64,000 bases of DNA from Shinisaurus crocodilurus (GCA_021292165.1 CM037878.1:195361118-195425117), one strand, 5' to 3'; counted from the stretch's first letter, positions 44,601 through 55,668 are shown. Numbers and translations are program-made. Notes: generated by a model not told the origin, from the letters alone.

Positions 44601-44763
44601 CGGACCTGGCATTGCACAACAGCAAACGCAGGGTGGGGGGAGGAGCAACACATCCCCCAGTTATCCCTTGGCTCTGGGCAGGCCCGGAACAAGGGATAGA
44701 TATTAAGCATCGATCCCTTGTTCCCCTTTTCTTTTGAGCACCAAGGTCTTTCTTGAGCAACAA
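41661..44763 (-). mobile_element. Near-complete L2-like LINE
   Basis: A minus-strand element with a nearly intact ORF2 (see 41809-44763). Its 3' UTR ends in a TTTATTTATTTTATTTATT tail at 41661, the non-poly(A) terminus usual in L2. The 3' UTR wording (CATCTGGCCGGTCACCCGGC) recurs in a separate tail fragment at 45055-45240. The word GAGCAACAAGGTCT occurs three times near 44736-44832, around the 5' edge. No target-site duplication was found, so the 5' boundary is approximate. Confidence 0.88.
41809..44763 (-). pseudogene. L2-like ORF2: endonuclease-reverse transcriptase, one nonsense codon
   Basis: The protein would nick target DNA and copy its own RNA there. Numbering from 44763, an apurinic-type endonuclease comes first: NARS at 51-54, TETW with Glu78, GDFN with Asp184/Asn186, SDH at 250-252. 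The reverse transcriptase follows: LLDLSAAFDTVDH (Asp614), GVPQGSILSP from 670, QYADD with Asp705/Asp706, and LNPDKTEVLLV. After residue 837 a single TAG (42250-42252) interrupts, then the same frame continues 146 codons through LQLVQNAAARL, FKVLVLTFKTL and AFSVAAPTLWNSLPSD. Sister copies have Tyr at the stop position (NALYMGLP at 20726-21070). The apparent first codon is TTG and an in-frame TAG sits at 44767-44769. The first in-frame ATG is codon 67, inside the endonuclease, so the true start is lost or unknown. Confidence 0.92.
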
Positions 44764-45054
44764 GGTCTATTTTTTTAATATATATATTAGTTTTTTAAAT
44801 GTGAATTACACCAAATGAGCAACAAGATCTACTTAAGCTAGCATGTCTTGTTTTGTGCTCAATTCCGATTCTTGCCTTGGTCTGCCTTCTGATCCTAATT
44901 GCTCATTAGTCCTGCCTGATGGCTTCTTCCCTGGTCCTGCTTTCTGGTTTGCCCTCTGATCATGATTGCTATTTGATCTGGGTTTCCAGTTGCCAGCTGT
45001 TGACTCTCTCCAGACCACCACCCAGCCCTGACACATAGGTGAGTCAGGAACCAT
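44764..45054. other. Unassigned DNA beside the L2 5' end
   Basis: It holds an AT-rich stretch and two of the three GAGCAACAAGGTCT-like words. It may be decayed L2 5' UTR. Confidence 0.3.
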
Positions 45055-45240
45055 ATTTATTTGTTTGTTTGTTTGTTGTATTTCTGAATCGCTCATCTGG
45101 CTGGCAAACCGGCCACTCTGGGCAATGTACAACATGATAAAATACATTTAAAATACATGATATAAAATACATTCAAAACAGTATAAAACAGTATAACTTT
45201 TAAAATCTTAACCCACCCCATATTCCCGCCCCATATCCGC
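45055..45240 (-). repeat. L2-like LINE 3'-tail fragment
   Basis: A TTTGTTTGTTTGTTTGTT-type tail is followed by TCGCTCATCTGGCTGGCAAA, CCGGCCACTCTGGGCAATGT and CCACCCCATATTCCCGCC. This parallels the 3' UTR of the adjacent full copy. It is a separate, truncated insertion in the same orientation. Confidence 0.8.
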
Positions 45241-45900
45241 AACAAGCACTGTGGTCTTTCCTATCACATGCTTTCCCTTTACTTAATGGATTCCATAATT
45301 TTGTAGAGCAGTTTTTAAGGCAGTTTTTCATAAGGTGAGACAGTAAGAATATATGTATGTGAGAGCACACATGCTGCTACAACTATAATAAAATTCATAA
45401 AAATATAAATCATCAAAATATAAAATTCTAAAACAATGAATAAAGTCATAAAAAAACAGTTGTGACACAGAAAAACAGCAGCAGTAGACAAAAGGCAGTA
45501 GAACAGCCAACATCATAAAAGCCACAAATTAGTAACAGGAGTAGTAAAATAACCAAAGTGGAATAAAATAGTAGATCATAATCAAATAATTAAAAGCCTC
45601 AGTGAACAAGATGGTTTAACCTGTGCATAAATGCACAGGTTAAATGGAGAAAGCATGCCATAAACAGGACATGACCACTGAAGAGGCTTCCTCCCTGCTT
45701 GCCACTTGCTCAACTGCTGAAGGTTAGAGTACTCAGAGAAGGGCCTTGTTTGCAGATCTAATATCATGCTAAACCCCCTGTAAAGAGAAAAGAAATAAAA
45801 ATATCAGTATGTTTGTGAAAAATAAAGCTATCTTCTGTGAACCTTTATGTGTCTTTGCTCCATTGGAATAAATCCTTGAATAGCATAGCAGTACTTTCGT
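45241..45900. other. Unassigned AT-rich DNA
   Basis: A-rich sequence near 45380-45600 (ATAAAATTCATAAAAATATA) may be old LINE 3' UTR. No coding sequence. Confidence 0.35.
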
Positions 45901-47030
45901 GTTGTTTTTTTTTAAAAAGCACTAAAATTAGTGCTCAAGGCAGCTAACAATAAAATAGAAGGGAAAGAACAAAGTTATAATGAAAAAATTAAAAGTCATC
46001 AGTTAAAAACACACCCAATAAAAAATACATCAAATAAAATACAAATTAAAATTAGTCCAATAAAAGCACATCGATAAGAAAGAAATAGCAGCATCCACCA
46101 GATTAAAAATCCAGTTCAGCAGCAATTCAGCTTAGATGTCAAAAGCTTGCCTGAATAAAAATGTATTTGCATGCTGGCTGAAGGAGAACCAAGATGGAGC
46201 TATCGTGGCAGGGAGTTCCACAACTTGGGAGCAGCCACCGAGAAGGCCCTTTCTTGTGTTCCTGTCAGATGTGCCTTTGATAGTGATGGGACAGACAGAA
46301 GGACCTCTTCTGAGGTCTTAAAACCTGGGCAGGCTCCTATGAGAGAACGTGGTCTTTCAAATAGCCTGATCCCAAGCCTTATGTGATACCCAGCACTTTG
46401 AGTTGTGTCTGGAAATGGACCAGCAGCCAGTGAAGCTGTTGTAAAAAGGGAGTTGCGTATAACTGTTAGTGTATAAAGCAAAATAGGTTTGTTGTAATGT
46501 TTATGTTTTGTTATGTTTTGATATGTTTTGCAGCAGTTTTTTGTGCTGCTTATCTGAATTTTTTTAAGACATGGTTGTCTATGTTTATAGAGCTATAAAC
46601 ACATAGCTCCACTTTTTCACTCCAAACCCAACAATAACTGGCCCTGGTCAATAGTCTGGCCACAGCATTCTGGCTCAGCTGAAGTTTCGAAAGGCAGTCC
46701 ATGTAGAGTGTAGTACAATAGTCCAGATGGGATGTAAGTAAGGCATGTGTCACTGTGGTCAGACCTGGCATCTCCAGGAATGGGTGCAGTTGGCACACTA
46801 GCCGTAACTGCAAACACACTCCCGGACACCACTGAAAACTGGGCATCCAAAACTGAATCCAGGAGTATACCCAAACTGCAAACCTGAACCTTCAAGGGGA
46901 GTGTGACCCCCAACCAGCACAGGTTGAATTGCTATTCCCTGATCTCCTGTTCACTGACCAAGAGCACCTCTGTCTTGCCTGGATTAATCTTCAATTTATT
47001 CACCCTCATCCAGTCCATTACTAGAATAGA
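45901..47030 (-). pseudogene. L2-like LINE 3' half, decayed
   Basis: 3' UTR-like CAAGGCAGCTAACAATAAAA comes first. Minus-strand frames with AHLTGTQERAFSVAAPKLWN and LPRMLYT-type remains follow at 46200-46481. Then come LTSHLDYCTTLYMDCLS and LSQNAVARLLTRA (46550-46846), and LKVQVCSLGILLDSVL (46617-46913). The order matches residues 770 onward of the 44763 copy. About 150 bp near 46455-46610 do not align and may be an insertion. Frames shift repeatedly. Confidence 0.8.
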
Positions 47031-48260
47031 ACTAGAATAGCTTCCTTGGATTTAGATGGAAAGGAAAGTTACATGTTTTGATTATAACTTCTTGCTTTTA
47101 ACCTTCAAACAGTTAAATTTGTTTTTAATATCAGAGGTCTTATAGCTCACATTTTTCATACACGGTTTCATTTTTTTCAAAACTTAAAGAATAATGTGGC
47201 GCACTGTGCTACGTAGCTTAATTATGTAGCACATTCACATTCTTTTAGGAACCTGGAGTGTAAATAATGCTTGTTAACCAGCCTCATTTTTAATCTGCAT
47301 TAGATATACTACTCAACCTTAGTTCCAACAATGGTAGGACTAAGTGGAGATAAGTTACTGTGTCTTAATGTCTACTTTATCTGATACCCTGTGATCAAGG
47401 TGTAGTTGAATATGCCAGTTAAAACATTTCAAAGGTCTGGCTTGTCTGCAAGTTACAGTTTCAGCATTTCCCTCAGGGCGAGTTGGCTTCACCTTATAGT
47501 AGTTGTATCTGTCTTCATGCTACATTAGAAGTAGGCTGTTGTGAAAATACCCCTAGGTAGATTCTCATTTATGCCTTTTTTTCAAATATAATTTTGAGGG
47601 TGAGACTTTGAGGGAAGATCAGGTCTGTTTTCTGAAGCTATTAGTGAAACTCAGTTCCACTGACTTCAGTGGAAGCTGAGTTGGCAGGAGCTGTAAAGAA
47701 TGTTCCCTGAGGAGAATGTAACTGGCAGATTGGCACGGACAGGCTTTGCCTGACAGAAGGCCTCCACATCAAATTGTTTAATGCTCATCCAGAGCTGTAC
47801 AAAGATCGCCAGGGTCCTGGAACCATAGAGCTTGTAGTGTAGTTCAATGAAAAGGTCTCAATGTTTCAAGTTTTGTTTACAAAGACTTTTCTCTCTAATT
47901 TAACTGCAGCAGTATACGATGGGGAAAAACAGTGCAGTGGAATCGTAATGACCTCTGTTGCATCGAAGCAGCTAAACCAGTGTTCATCAAAACTGGTGAA
48001 TTCATACACCTATTTCAAAACTTTCTGACCGAATAAGCTGTAAGAGATGCCATTTCAGAAGCTGAATTGGAAATGGTATACAGACAGTCCGCTTATCATG
48101 TAGTAAATGTATGACAGGGTGCTTGTTTATTCAGTGTGGACTAAAGCAGTTCAGTGTAATACAGAGCACACATGCCACCCCAGTTATGCGTGGTTGTGGT
48201 TGTTCCACCCTATATGTTGTTCCACTCTATTGCTATGTAGAGAAGATGTTTGTTCTGTCT
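47031..48260. other. Unassigned DNA
   Basis: No recognisable repeats or exons. Confidence 0.35.
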
Positions 48261-48263
48261 CTC

Positions 48264-48475
48264 ATTGGCCTGGTTCAAGCATCATGCTAAACCATATTTT
48301 AGCATGATGAGAACAAGCCTCGGGCCTATGCACACCCCCCCCCAACATAGTTGCAAGGAGCGGGTTGGAAGCTTTTGGTAGCATTTTTGCTTAACTCCAG
48401 CTCGCCATGCTATCTGAACTGAGGACATGTGGTTCATGTTAGCTATGGTTTGTTTAAAACAAGCCAACTTCAAGT
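48264..48475. repeat. Probable palindromic non-autonomous element
   Basis: GGTTCAAGCATCATGCTAAA is followed by an internal hairpin (CATCATGCTAAA facing TTTTAGCATGATG). GCTATGGTTTGTTTAAAACA near the right end is typical of the AACCATGG-rich families. Ends are not resolved. Confidence 0.45.
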
Positions 48476-48642
48476 CTACTTGAGAATTAAGATGTTGGAA
48501 GGCTTGCTCTCGGTACCATCATGGGAGATTCTGCAAGTGAGAAAGAAAGGTCCTTTTCGGTGGTGGTGATGGTGGTGCAACTCTGGAATGTTCCAAATGA
48601 CATTTGTCACACACTCTGTGTTTCTTTTGCCAGAAATTGAAG

Positions 48643-48695
48643 ACACTTTTATTTTGATCGGCTTTTTGTGGAGAAAGCCTGACACGAGTATGCAT

Positions 48696-48736
<41 letters not shown>

Positions 48737-49481
48737 CTCCGTCCAGGGGAGGGGGGCGAGGAGGGGGGATTGAGTTACAGGAAAGCAGCCAGACAGACCG
48801 GCATCCCCAACAATGGAGAGTCTCGGCTGAATTCCACAAAACCCAAGAAAGGACCATCAAGACCATCAAACTATCAGGGCAGTCTCAAAGAGCTGTAAAG
48901 TACCCAGTACGTCACCTTCTTCCCGGGCAGGAATAAGCCCACCTGATACGAAGGGGCAGGCATAAGCCCCCACCTGACCTGGAGGGTGGGGAGAGCGGGA
49001 AACTCAGGGGTAGAAAACCCCTTTCCCTTCCTGTGAGGGGTTGTTGGGAACACAGGGTGCTTTGGAACAAGGTTCATCCTCCAAACGGCGGCTGGAGTAA
49101 GCTGTTCTCATCCCCGGATCGGCCGACCCAGAGCCAGGCTGAAATTGACTAGCGTAAAGTCTTTAGTCTAAGGTAACTGACTAATCCCAATGCGCTAGCC
49201 TGGGAGCCTGTTTCATTGATAAACGTAGAGGTCACCTCAGGTTGTGTTGACATTATAGTATTCCTAGAAAGCTGTTAGTTCCGCTCCGTATCTTGTGTAA
49301 ATAAATAAAGCCTTATTTGGTCATTTAAAGGGCTCTAGTTTCCTCTTGTGTACGCAAACCTCCTAGTCGGTTTCACTTGCTTGTACGGGCTGTAACTCAG
49401 TGCCGGTTAACCCGTTAAGCGCCGAACTCACGCATAGGACCCGGGTGCTGGTCCTTCACACTTTTATTTTGATCGGCTTTT
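48643..49481 (+). mobile_element. LTR-like insertion between 24-bp direct repeats
   Basis: The same 24 bases lie at 48643-48666 and 49458-49481. The insert starts TGTGGAGAAAGCC at 48667 and ends GGTCCTTCACA at 49460, that is TG…CA over 794 bp. Overlapping AATAAA signals lie at 49300-49309 in plus orientation. CTTTT abuts both ends, which would be a normal 5-bp LTR duplication, but the match extends far beyond 5 bp. A (CA)n lies at 48697-48734. No gag/pol is present. It may be a solo LTR at a site that already carried a tandem repeat, or a different type of insertion. Confidence 0.6.
48697..48734. repeat. (CA)n microsatellite
   Basis: Nineteen perfect CA dinucleotides, near the start of the LTR-like insertion. 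Confidence 0.95.
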
Positions 49482-51444
49482 AATCTGTAACAGATTAATT
49501 GTTTTGTTGCTGCCAGTTTTAATGTGTAAAACCTTTTACTCTTGCTACTGTTCAGCCTTTTTTGTTTGTTTTTTGTCTTGAAGTGTATATGTTCTTTGTT
49601 ATTGTTTTTAGAAATTGGTTGTTAGTTGTACTTGTACTTCTTGAAATCCGTAGGACTTAAATTGGCTCAGCTAACTTAAGTCCTGTTGTTTACAATGGGT
49701 CTACTCTAAGTATGACTAAGTCTAGCTCCAACCCTATATTATTTTGTTTTATGATAATGATGTGTGTTGCTTTTGGGTAATAGGAGAGTTGGATTTAAAA
49801 AATTGTTATTTTTTGGGTGTAATTTGGGGGTAATTTGTTTCAAAAATAAAATGTGTATTTTTAAGCTTCAACGATTAAGATTTTTAAATCGCAGTTTGTA
49901 CTGTGCCAGTCCAAATGCTGCCTTTTCTGAGTAAATTTAAACAAATCTTTTGAAGTTTGGGAATAGGGAGAAAAATCTGGTCATTAAGTACATACAGCTT
50001 GGGACATGGAATGGGTTACAAGCCTGGACAGGATGGGCATAAAAGGATTATTGGGGATTGGATTTGAGACTCCTAGTTGTGCCTCATGCTCTTGACTGAC
50101 TTTCCTGCTCATCTTAGGTACTGATGTATGGATTTGTGATAACAAATTGCACAAAAATTAGCATTTGCATAACTAAACATTTTGTTCAGCCTAAAAAAAA
50201 ATCTAAAGGGTTTTTTAAACATTAAAAAAATAAAAATAAAATAAAGCTGACTCAGAATGTGAGGCAACATTTAGGATTTAGAAAAAGCAATTCTGTAATG
50301 TATGGTGGACAGTGTGAGGTTTTTATACTGTAGTTTCCTATATTAAGAATCCAGTGCATGTGTAACTGTCAAATCTTCCTTATACCCTTGGCAGAAAAGC
50401 TATTTGAGACACCCATGATAATTTATGAAACATTATTTTTCAGACATAGATGCTAATCTCCAGGTTGTAAAAGATAGTATGTGAAGAAGCGCTAATTTTT
50501 CTTTTCCCAGTTTAATGTTTGCTATACTTCCCTACACTGCATTTTTATATATAGTACATTGTGTATAGGCCTAACCTTAGGAATGGTTGTCTAGAATGGC
50601 CTAGTAAAATCATTCCTATCAGTTCAATGTAAACTTGATAGCTAAATTCTAATTCTAATGCGTATCTCCAGTGAGAGCTATACTGCTTGGAAAAGAACAC
50701 CACCAGTCTCAGTATTGCTTGTTCTTTTCATGTAAGCCAAGGGTGGGCAACCAGAAGCCCTAGGGCTGCTTGCAGCCCTTGCCCCAATTTCAATAGCCCT
50801 CTGAAGCAATCAGTTCAGACCTCTGGCAAGTGTGGCCTGTCACTCCCCAGGCAGCCCACTGCACTGGGATGGGTGGGGGGAGGAGAGAGAGAAAGAGATG
50901 GGTGGAGAAGGACATGCCATAAAAGGGAGGAGGGGAAATGGGGTGGACTGGACCTGCCCACTTTTGGCTCTGGCCCTGCCCACTGCTTTGGCCCGACCCC
51001 TCTGATGTACAGCCCTCAATAGATTACTTCTGAGGGAATGTGGTCCTTGACAGAGACATGTTCCTCCCCCCCCCACCCCCATGATGTAAGCAATCCCCAG
51101 TCTCAACCCATTAAAAACCACTATTTTATCACACATTCCACCACACATCTGCATCTGATATATGGTAAGTGCTTCCTCATTTGATGCAGACAAGCTACCT
51201 TGGGATGAGAGTGAGCTCAAAGAGGGTAGCTTGATTGTCTCTTATTGGCTTCCTGTTCCAGGAAAATTTAATAGCATTTAATGATATAAAGAAATGAATT
51301 AGCTCTCAGCAAGCACAATAATTGCCTAGTTAAGCAGGTGTTGCTAAAAAGAAAAAAAGGAGTCCAAAACACTATTTAAACTAAAACCAAAAGCCTGTTA
51401 TCATTAATGCTGATAAGAATGTAAAAAAGGTGTTTAACTGTTTA
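49482..51444. other. Unassigned DNA
   Basis: The stretch 49640-49740 weakly resembles the small 'TTACTCAGAAGTAAG' hairpin family. The stretch 50735-51050 (GCCAAGGGTGGGCAACCAGA … GGAATGTGGTCCTTGACA) may be a hAT-like element with very short inverted ends, not confirmed. No exon is supported. Confidence 0.35.
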
Positions 51445-51570
51445 AGGCTGCAATTGTATGCAAGTTTAGACAGAAAAAAGGCCTACAACTGCTAGCATAC
51501 CCAGCCTGGCTGGACTATGCTGGGAGTTGTAGGCCTTTTTTCTGTCTAAACTTGCGTAGGATTGTGCCCT
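51445..51570. mobile_element. Hairpin MITE, copy of 13915-14034
   Basis: AGGCTGCAATTGTATGCAAG, TTTAGACAGAAAAAAGGCCT and ACAACTGCTAGCAT face ATGCTGGGAGTTGTAGGCCT, TTTTTCTGTCTAAACTTGCG and TAGGATTGTGCCCT. The stem is about 55 bp. Confidence 0.8.
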
Positions 51571-51722
51571 GGGAGTAAGTACCATTGAACTCAGTGGCAC
51601 TTACTTCTGAGCAGACGTGCATAGGATTGCACTGTAAGGCTGTAATCCTATACCTACTCATCTGGGAACAAGCCCCATTTAACTCAGTGGGACTTGCTTC
51701 TGAATAGACATGTGTAGGATCG
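51571..51722. repeat. Two adjacent small 'TTACTCAGAAGTAAG' hairpin elements
   Basis: Copy one reads GGGAGTAAGTACCATTGAAC … CACTTACTTCTGAGCAGACG … GCATAGGATTGC. Copy two reads GTAATCCTATACCTACTCAT … CCCCATTTAACTCAGTGGGA … TGTGTAGGATCG. They follow directly after the 51445 hairpin. Confidence 0.7.
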
Positions 51723-52605
51723 TGCTCTTGGGTTTAAACACAGGCGGTTGAAGTTGAGTGCAACATCCTGCTCTAAAAACAAACTATATGATTGAACCAA
51801 ATTATTTGGTCCTAAGTGTGTGTGTTTGTGGGTGTGGAGGAGGGGGGTGTTTGCAGTCATTTTGTCTCTTGTTTTGGTAACTGGATATTCCGTTTTTCCT
51901 TTCCCCCTCCTCAGCCTGCCCACAGTGCTCCACCATAGTTTGCACTCTGTAATAAGCAGCTCAGTTCAGAGATCAATGCATCTGATTATTTAGTGCTTGA
52001 TCCCTTTGCCCAGAGCATGTCTGCCACCCACAGTGCTAATTAACAGGTGACACAGATAGGTTGAAAGGCAAAGATGACAGCTGCATCAATGCCCTCCCTT
52101 GTTTCGGCAGCTGTCATAAAGGACATGCGAGATTCCTCAAGGCTGCATGGCAGATTGAGAATATGGAGTACAGTGAATATGAACGGTGCCAATACGAACG
52201 GTGGGTTAATGTTTCTAATCGTTTCAAATACTGTATGACATATGGGCTAGTAGGCTATTTTAAAAGCTGTGTTTACATAGTATTACCATTGGTAAATTAT
52301 ATTATTGTATGCTGTGCTTTCTTGGCATAAGATGAGACTGTGAAGATTGGAGTTTGCTGCGACTTAGAATGATGTTGCACTTAGTGCTAAGAATGAAAAG
52401 ATAATAAGAGCTTACTTTCTGCTCAACATTTGCTTTATGTTTCAGTTACAGCTGCTTTGCATTTCCTTATTTTGAAGGAGACATAATGCTTTAATTTTTA
52501 ACTTGGTCCATTAACAAATGCATTGAAGTCTAATATGAACCTGACAGGCTCTCAGTTCTGAGGGAAATAAATTCCATTATTGCAGAGATCCCCTAGAGCA
52601 GGAGA
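51723..52605. other. Unassigned DNA, possibly including a conserved non-coding element
   Basis: About 51935-52160 has no repeat debris and includes GTGCTAATTAACAGGTGACA and CGGCAGCTGTCATAAAGGAC, motif-like words of the enhancer kind. An 89-codon frame at 52061-52330 shows no domain. Confidence 0.3.
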
Positions 52606-52611
52606 GAAGGT

Positions 52612-52720
52612 GGCCGCATTCACACAACACACTAAGCCACCCTGCGAATAAGCTACGCAGTGTGGGTTGTGTGCGAAATAACCCATGGTGCGCCTGACAC
52701 ATGAATGGGCTCACTGTGGC
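52612..52720. repeat. Left fragment of the 'CTGGGTTCAGACAACAC' element family
   Basis: GCATTCACACAACACACTAA and GTGTGGGTTGTGTGCGAAAT are inverted and resemble the end at 55649-55668 (TGTGTTGTGTGAACCCAG). The two could be ends of one disrupted element about 3 kb apart, but no flanking duplication supports that. Confidence 0.4.
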
Positions 52721-53189
52721 TTGTTCTTTCCCTCCTTCCCCTTTGGTCTTCCAGCCGATATCCCAGTGTCCTTCAAGGCAGAACCCATCTTGTCTCTCCC
52801 TCCCTGCTCCGATTGCTACCCCTTTTAATTTGCTGCTGGTTTTTAATTTATTTTTGGAGGCTCAAAAATGCGCAATTGCAATCATAATTTTTTATTATTA
52901 TTTGTTTTGGCGGTCTTTCACAAGTGTGCAAGTTCGCTCTTATGTCTGTCTGATATGTTTAGTCTTGCCTGGTCAATTATCTGTTCTGAAAAAACACAGA
53001 AATATACGTAAATTTAATGGCTGCAAAGTAAATGATGGGAATGCAGTAACCACAGCAGTATGTGCTCTGAAAAGGAGCCACAAAAAGGAAGGGGAGCCAG
53101 TATCCTCCCTTTTTGGACTGTCTGGAGATTCGGGGAAGTGTTGAAATGGTGGAGGACACTGAGAACTGTTAGTTCATCACTTTATTGAG

Positions 53190-55330
53190 AAGATTGCATT
53201 GCTAAGAGGGAGATATTGTCACCACCCCTTTTGGTTCTCCTCCGAGGGTCGGAGGCCAGCAAATATGGGGAGTAGCCCCGCCTCTGGGGCTGGAAGGCAG
53301 AAGCTACAGTTGTTCTTCCTGCCTCACGGTGGGAGGCAGACTTTTCGTGCTCCTCTGAGCACCACGAGCAAGTAATAAAATAAATAAATAAATAAATAGA
53401 AGAAGAAGAGGAAGAAGACGAAGCTTCTTCACTGATCACCTGCCAATGGTAGGAAGGAGTCAGCCCCTCGCCCCCACCTCTTGGCGGTAAGACAGGTGGC
53501 TGGACTCTGGGGGGACCTGAGCCACCTTGCTGTAAGGGAACCGGCCCTCCCCCCATGGAAGCCAGCACCGGGGGGTGGGGGAGACCTCTGCGGTCGGTGT
53601 CCTTCAAGGGGGGGGAGAGGGAATCGCAGCCCAGACCTACCCCTCCCATCTCAGGATGGGCGTGAGCAGCTTCCTCAGCTGGTGATCGGCCGGATAGGCG
53701 CAACCCCCCCAGGGGATTACTTGCCGCCATTGAAGAGGGCTGGAGACTGGGCATCACCGAACTCTTCTGGGCCTTTCCCACCAGCCTTTCCGGTATTCCC
53801 AGGCGAGCCTTCCCCTGCTTTGTCGCGTGTTTGGGTGTCCCGGCTTCAGTCCAGCCTCGCTGGCAGCCGCGTGGACAACAATGGCGGCCGCCATCTTGAG
53901 TAAGGGCAATGCCCTGTTCAAGCCAGGCAGTGAGGCTGCAGCCACCATTTTACTAGTGGGCATGGCCATCTTGGGGTGCCACCATTTTGGTTAAGGGCAA
54001 GGCCCTTGTTAGGCCAGGCTGTGAGGCTACTTCCACCATTTTTGTTGTGGGCACGGCCATCTTGGGATGCCACATGGGCAGCATAGGTGCTGCCATTTTG
54101 GTTAAGGGCAAGGCCCTTGTTAAGCCAGTGAGTGAGGTCAGGGCCGCCATCTTGGGTAAGGGCACAGCCATCCTCGAAGCTTCCCCGCAGTTTCAGCTAC
54201 GGCACAGCCGTTCGTTGGCCATCCGGCCACTATCGAGTCGTCCCCCCCATCGCGTTTCCTCCTCACCGGCAAGGGCAAGCAGCAAGCTCCACAAGCCTCG
54301 TGGCGGGGGTCCTAGCGGCCTGCCATGGGACAAGGCCTTCGGCCGACTCGACTGGGGGGGCACCTGAAGGCATCACAGTGCTCCTCCAATCCACTGGACA
54401 GAGGGGAGGCTGAAGCTGTCCTGCTGAGACCCCAAGGGCCCACAGCCCCATGATAAGACCTAGCACCACAGGTCCCTGCTCACGCCTCCTGTCTCTCCAT
54501 TCTTACCAGTGCTCAATCCACAGTGGCTATGGATCACCACCAATTCCTCCACTTCTCCAATGAAAGGCAGCAGCATGCTGCCGAACTCACCTTCACGCAG
54601 GACCCCACAAACACACCCTGTTGGTCAAGAGAGTGTGCCCGAGCCGATGTACCTGTAATGAGTGAAATGCTGCATGAAATCTAGAGCCTCAAAGGGTCCT
54701 GGGGCAGGTCGCCAAACCACTACAGCACCGGGCATGCCTCAGTTGCCCAGCTGTCTGTGAGCCAGCGGAGGGCCTCTCCTGCAGGTTCAAGCAAAAGCCA
54801 CAGGGCATCAAGCGTGAACTCTAAACGCACCATCGTCAGCCCCATGGCTACCAACAGAGCCAAGCGTCGCCACCCTTTTTCCGACTCTGAAGACGGATTG
54901 AGAACTGCATCCCCAACCGGGTCACTGCGCACCCAGTCCAGTCGTGGAACTTCTCCCAAGTGCAGGGGCCTCGGTTTCCGATTGTGAAGATGGTGAGCTA
55001 CCTGATGACAGCGAAGACTAGAGCGAGGCTCCACCCAGAGGTCGTCTGTTTCCCGCAGAGGCCTTCCCAAAGATGATTTCCAAAGCACTCTCAAGGGTAG
55101 GTCTGGTGAGCAAAGACAGCACCCCAGCCGTTACTGACCCAGAAGCCCTGGGAGACCCCATGACCTTCCCTCCTGTCCAGCTTCAAACCAACCCAGCGGT
55201 CCCAGTTCTGTGGAACCTTCAGGTGATACTGCAGCAAGAATGGGAAAAGCCAGCTAATCCGAGGCCCCCACATCGCCTCACTGCCAAAACCAATATAAAA
55301 TTATGAACACATTTGCACAATTTTCTGGGG
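53190..55330 (+). pseudogene. GC-rich retroelement remnant with gag-like region (possibly DIRS-type)
   Basis: Base composition jumps from AT-rich to GC-rich at about 53220 and back at about 55320. In plus-strand frames, DRAKRRHPFSDSEDG-type basic/acidic sequence occurs near 54860-54900 (read as NRAKRRHPFSDSEDG). Near 55060-55300 come FPAEAFPKMISKAL and LQQEWEKPANPRPPHR. The combination of an acidic patch and a QQEW…P motif reminds me of the ORF1 (gag-like) protein of DIRS elements. Stops and frameshifts break it, and no reverse transcriptase or tyrosine recombinase follows. A host CpG-island promoter with a 5' exon is the alternative. Confidence 0.35.
53880..54180 (+). promoter_or_regulatory. 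Array of YY1-like GCCATCTTG motifs in a ~60-130-bp tandem pattern
   Basis: GCCGCCATCTTG at 53887, GCCATCTTGGGGTGCCACC near 53967, GCCATCTTGGGATGCCACA near 54056 and GCCGCCATCTTGGG near 54143 are separated by GGTTAAGGGCAAGGCCCTTG, which itself occurs twice. The YY1 consensus is AAGATGGCGGC, and its reverse complement fits these sites. Such sites are known near transcription starts and in retroelement promoters. Binding here is inferred. Confidence 0.5.
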
Positions 55331-55369
55331 CTGAAAAAATAATTTAAAAAGTGTGATGAACCAGTGATG

Positions 55370-55668
55370 GTCGCTCCAAAGTGCCACTTGGCCATTGATG
55401 GAGGGGCTCTCACTGCGAGCAGCAAGGGCAGCATCACAAAAAGTGGCAGGGTTTTTGGCCGCTCTTGCCAAGCAGCTTGCTAGCCAGTTCCCACAACCCA
55501 CAATGAAATTGCTCTCCTGGGTTCTGACGACATGACAGCTCATCGTGGATCAAACAAGCCATAGAACAAGCCATAAGCCACCTTGTGGGAAGTGGTCTGG
55601 GTTTGGACGACATGACAAGCCATCATGGCTAGTTACCCACAATGGATTGTTGTGTTGTGTGAACCCAG
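55370..55668. mobile_element. Right part of a 'CTGGGTTCAGACAACAC'-family element
   Basis: The end TGTGTTGTGTGAACCCAG at 55651-55668 fits the family terminus. GCCGCTCTTGCCAAGCAGCT matches the interior of 3751-4473. GACGACATGACA occurs twice (near 55525 and 55597). Confidence 0.6.

Noticed and set aside
44761..44763. TTG as the start codon of the L2 ORF2
   Set aside because: A TTG start is not credible in a vertebrate without other evidence. It is simply the first codon after an upstream stop region.
53182..53903. 199-codon minus-strand and 140-codon plus-strand frames
   Set aside because: Low-complexity Pro/Gly/Ser composition, overlapping each other on opposite strands in a GC-rich block, no domain.
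52612..55668. A single 3-kb transposon bounded by the two 'ACACAACAC' ends
   Set aside because: The ends are only loosely inverted and no flanking duplication was found. The GC-rich block between looks like a separate element.
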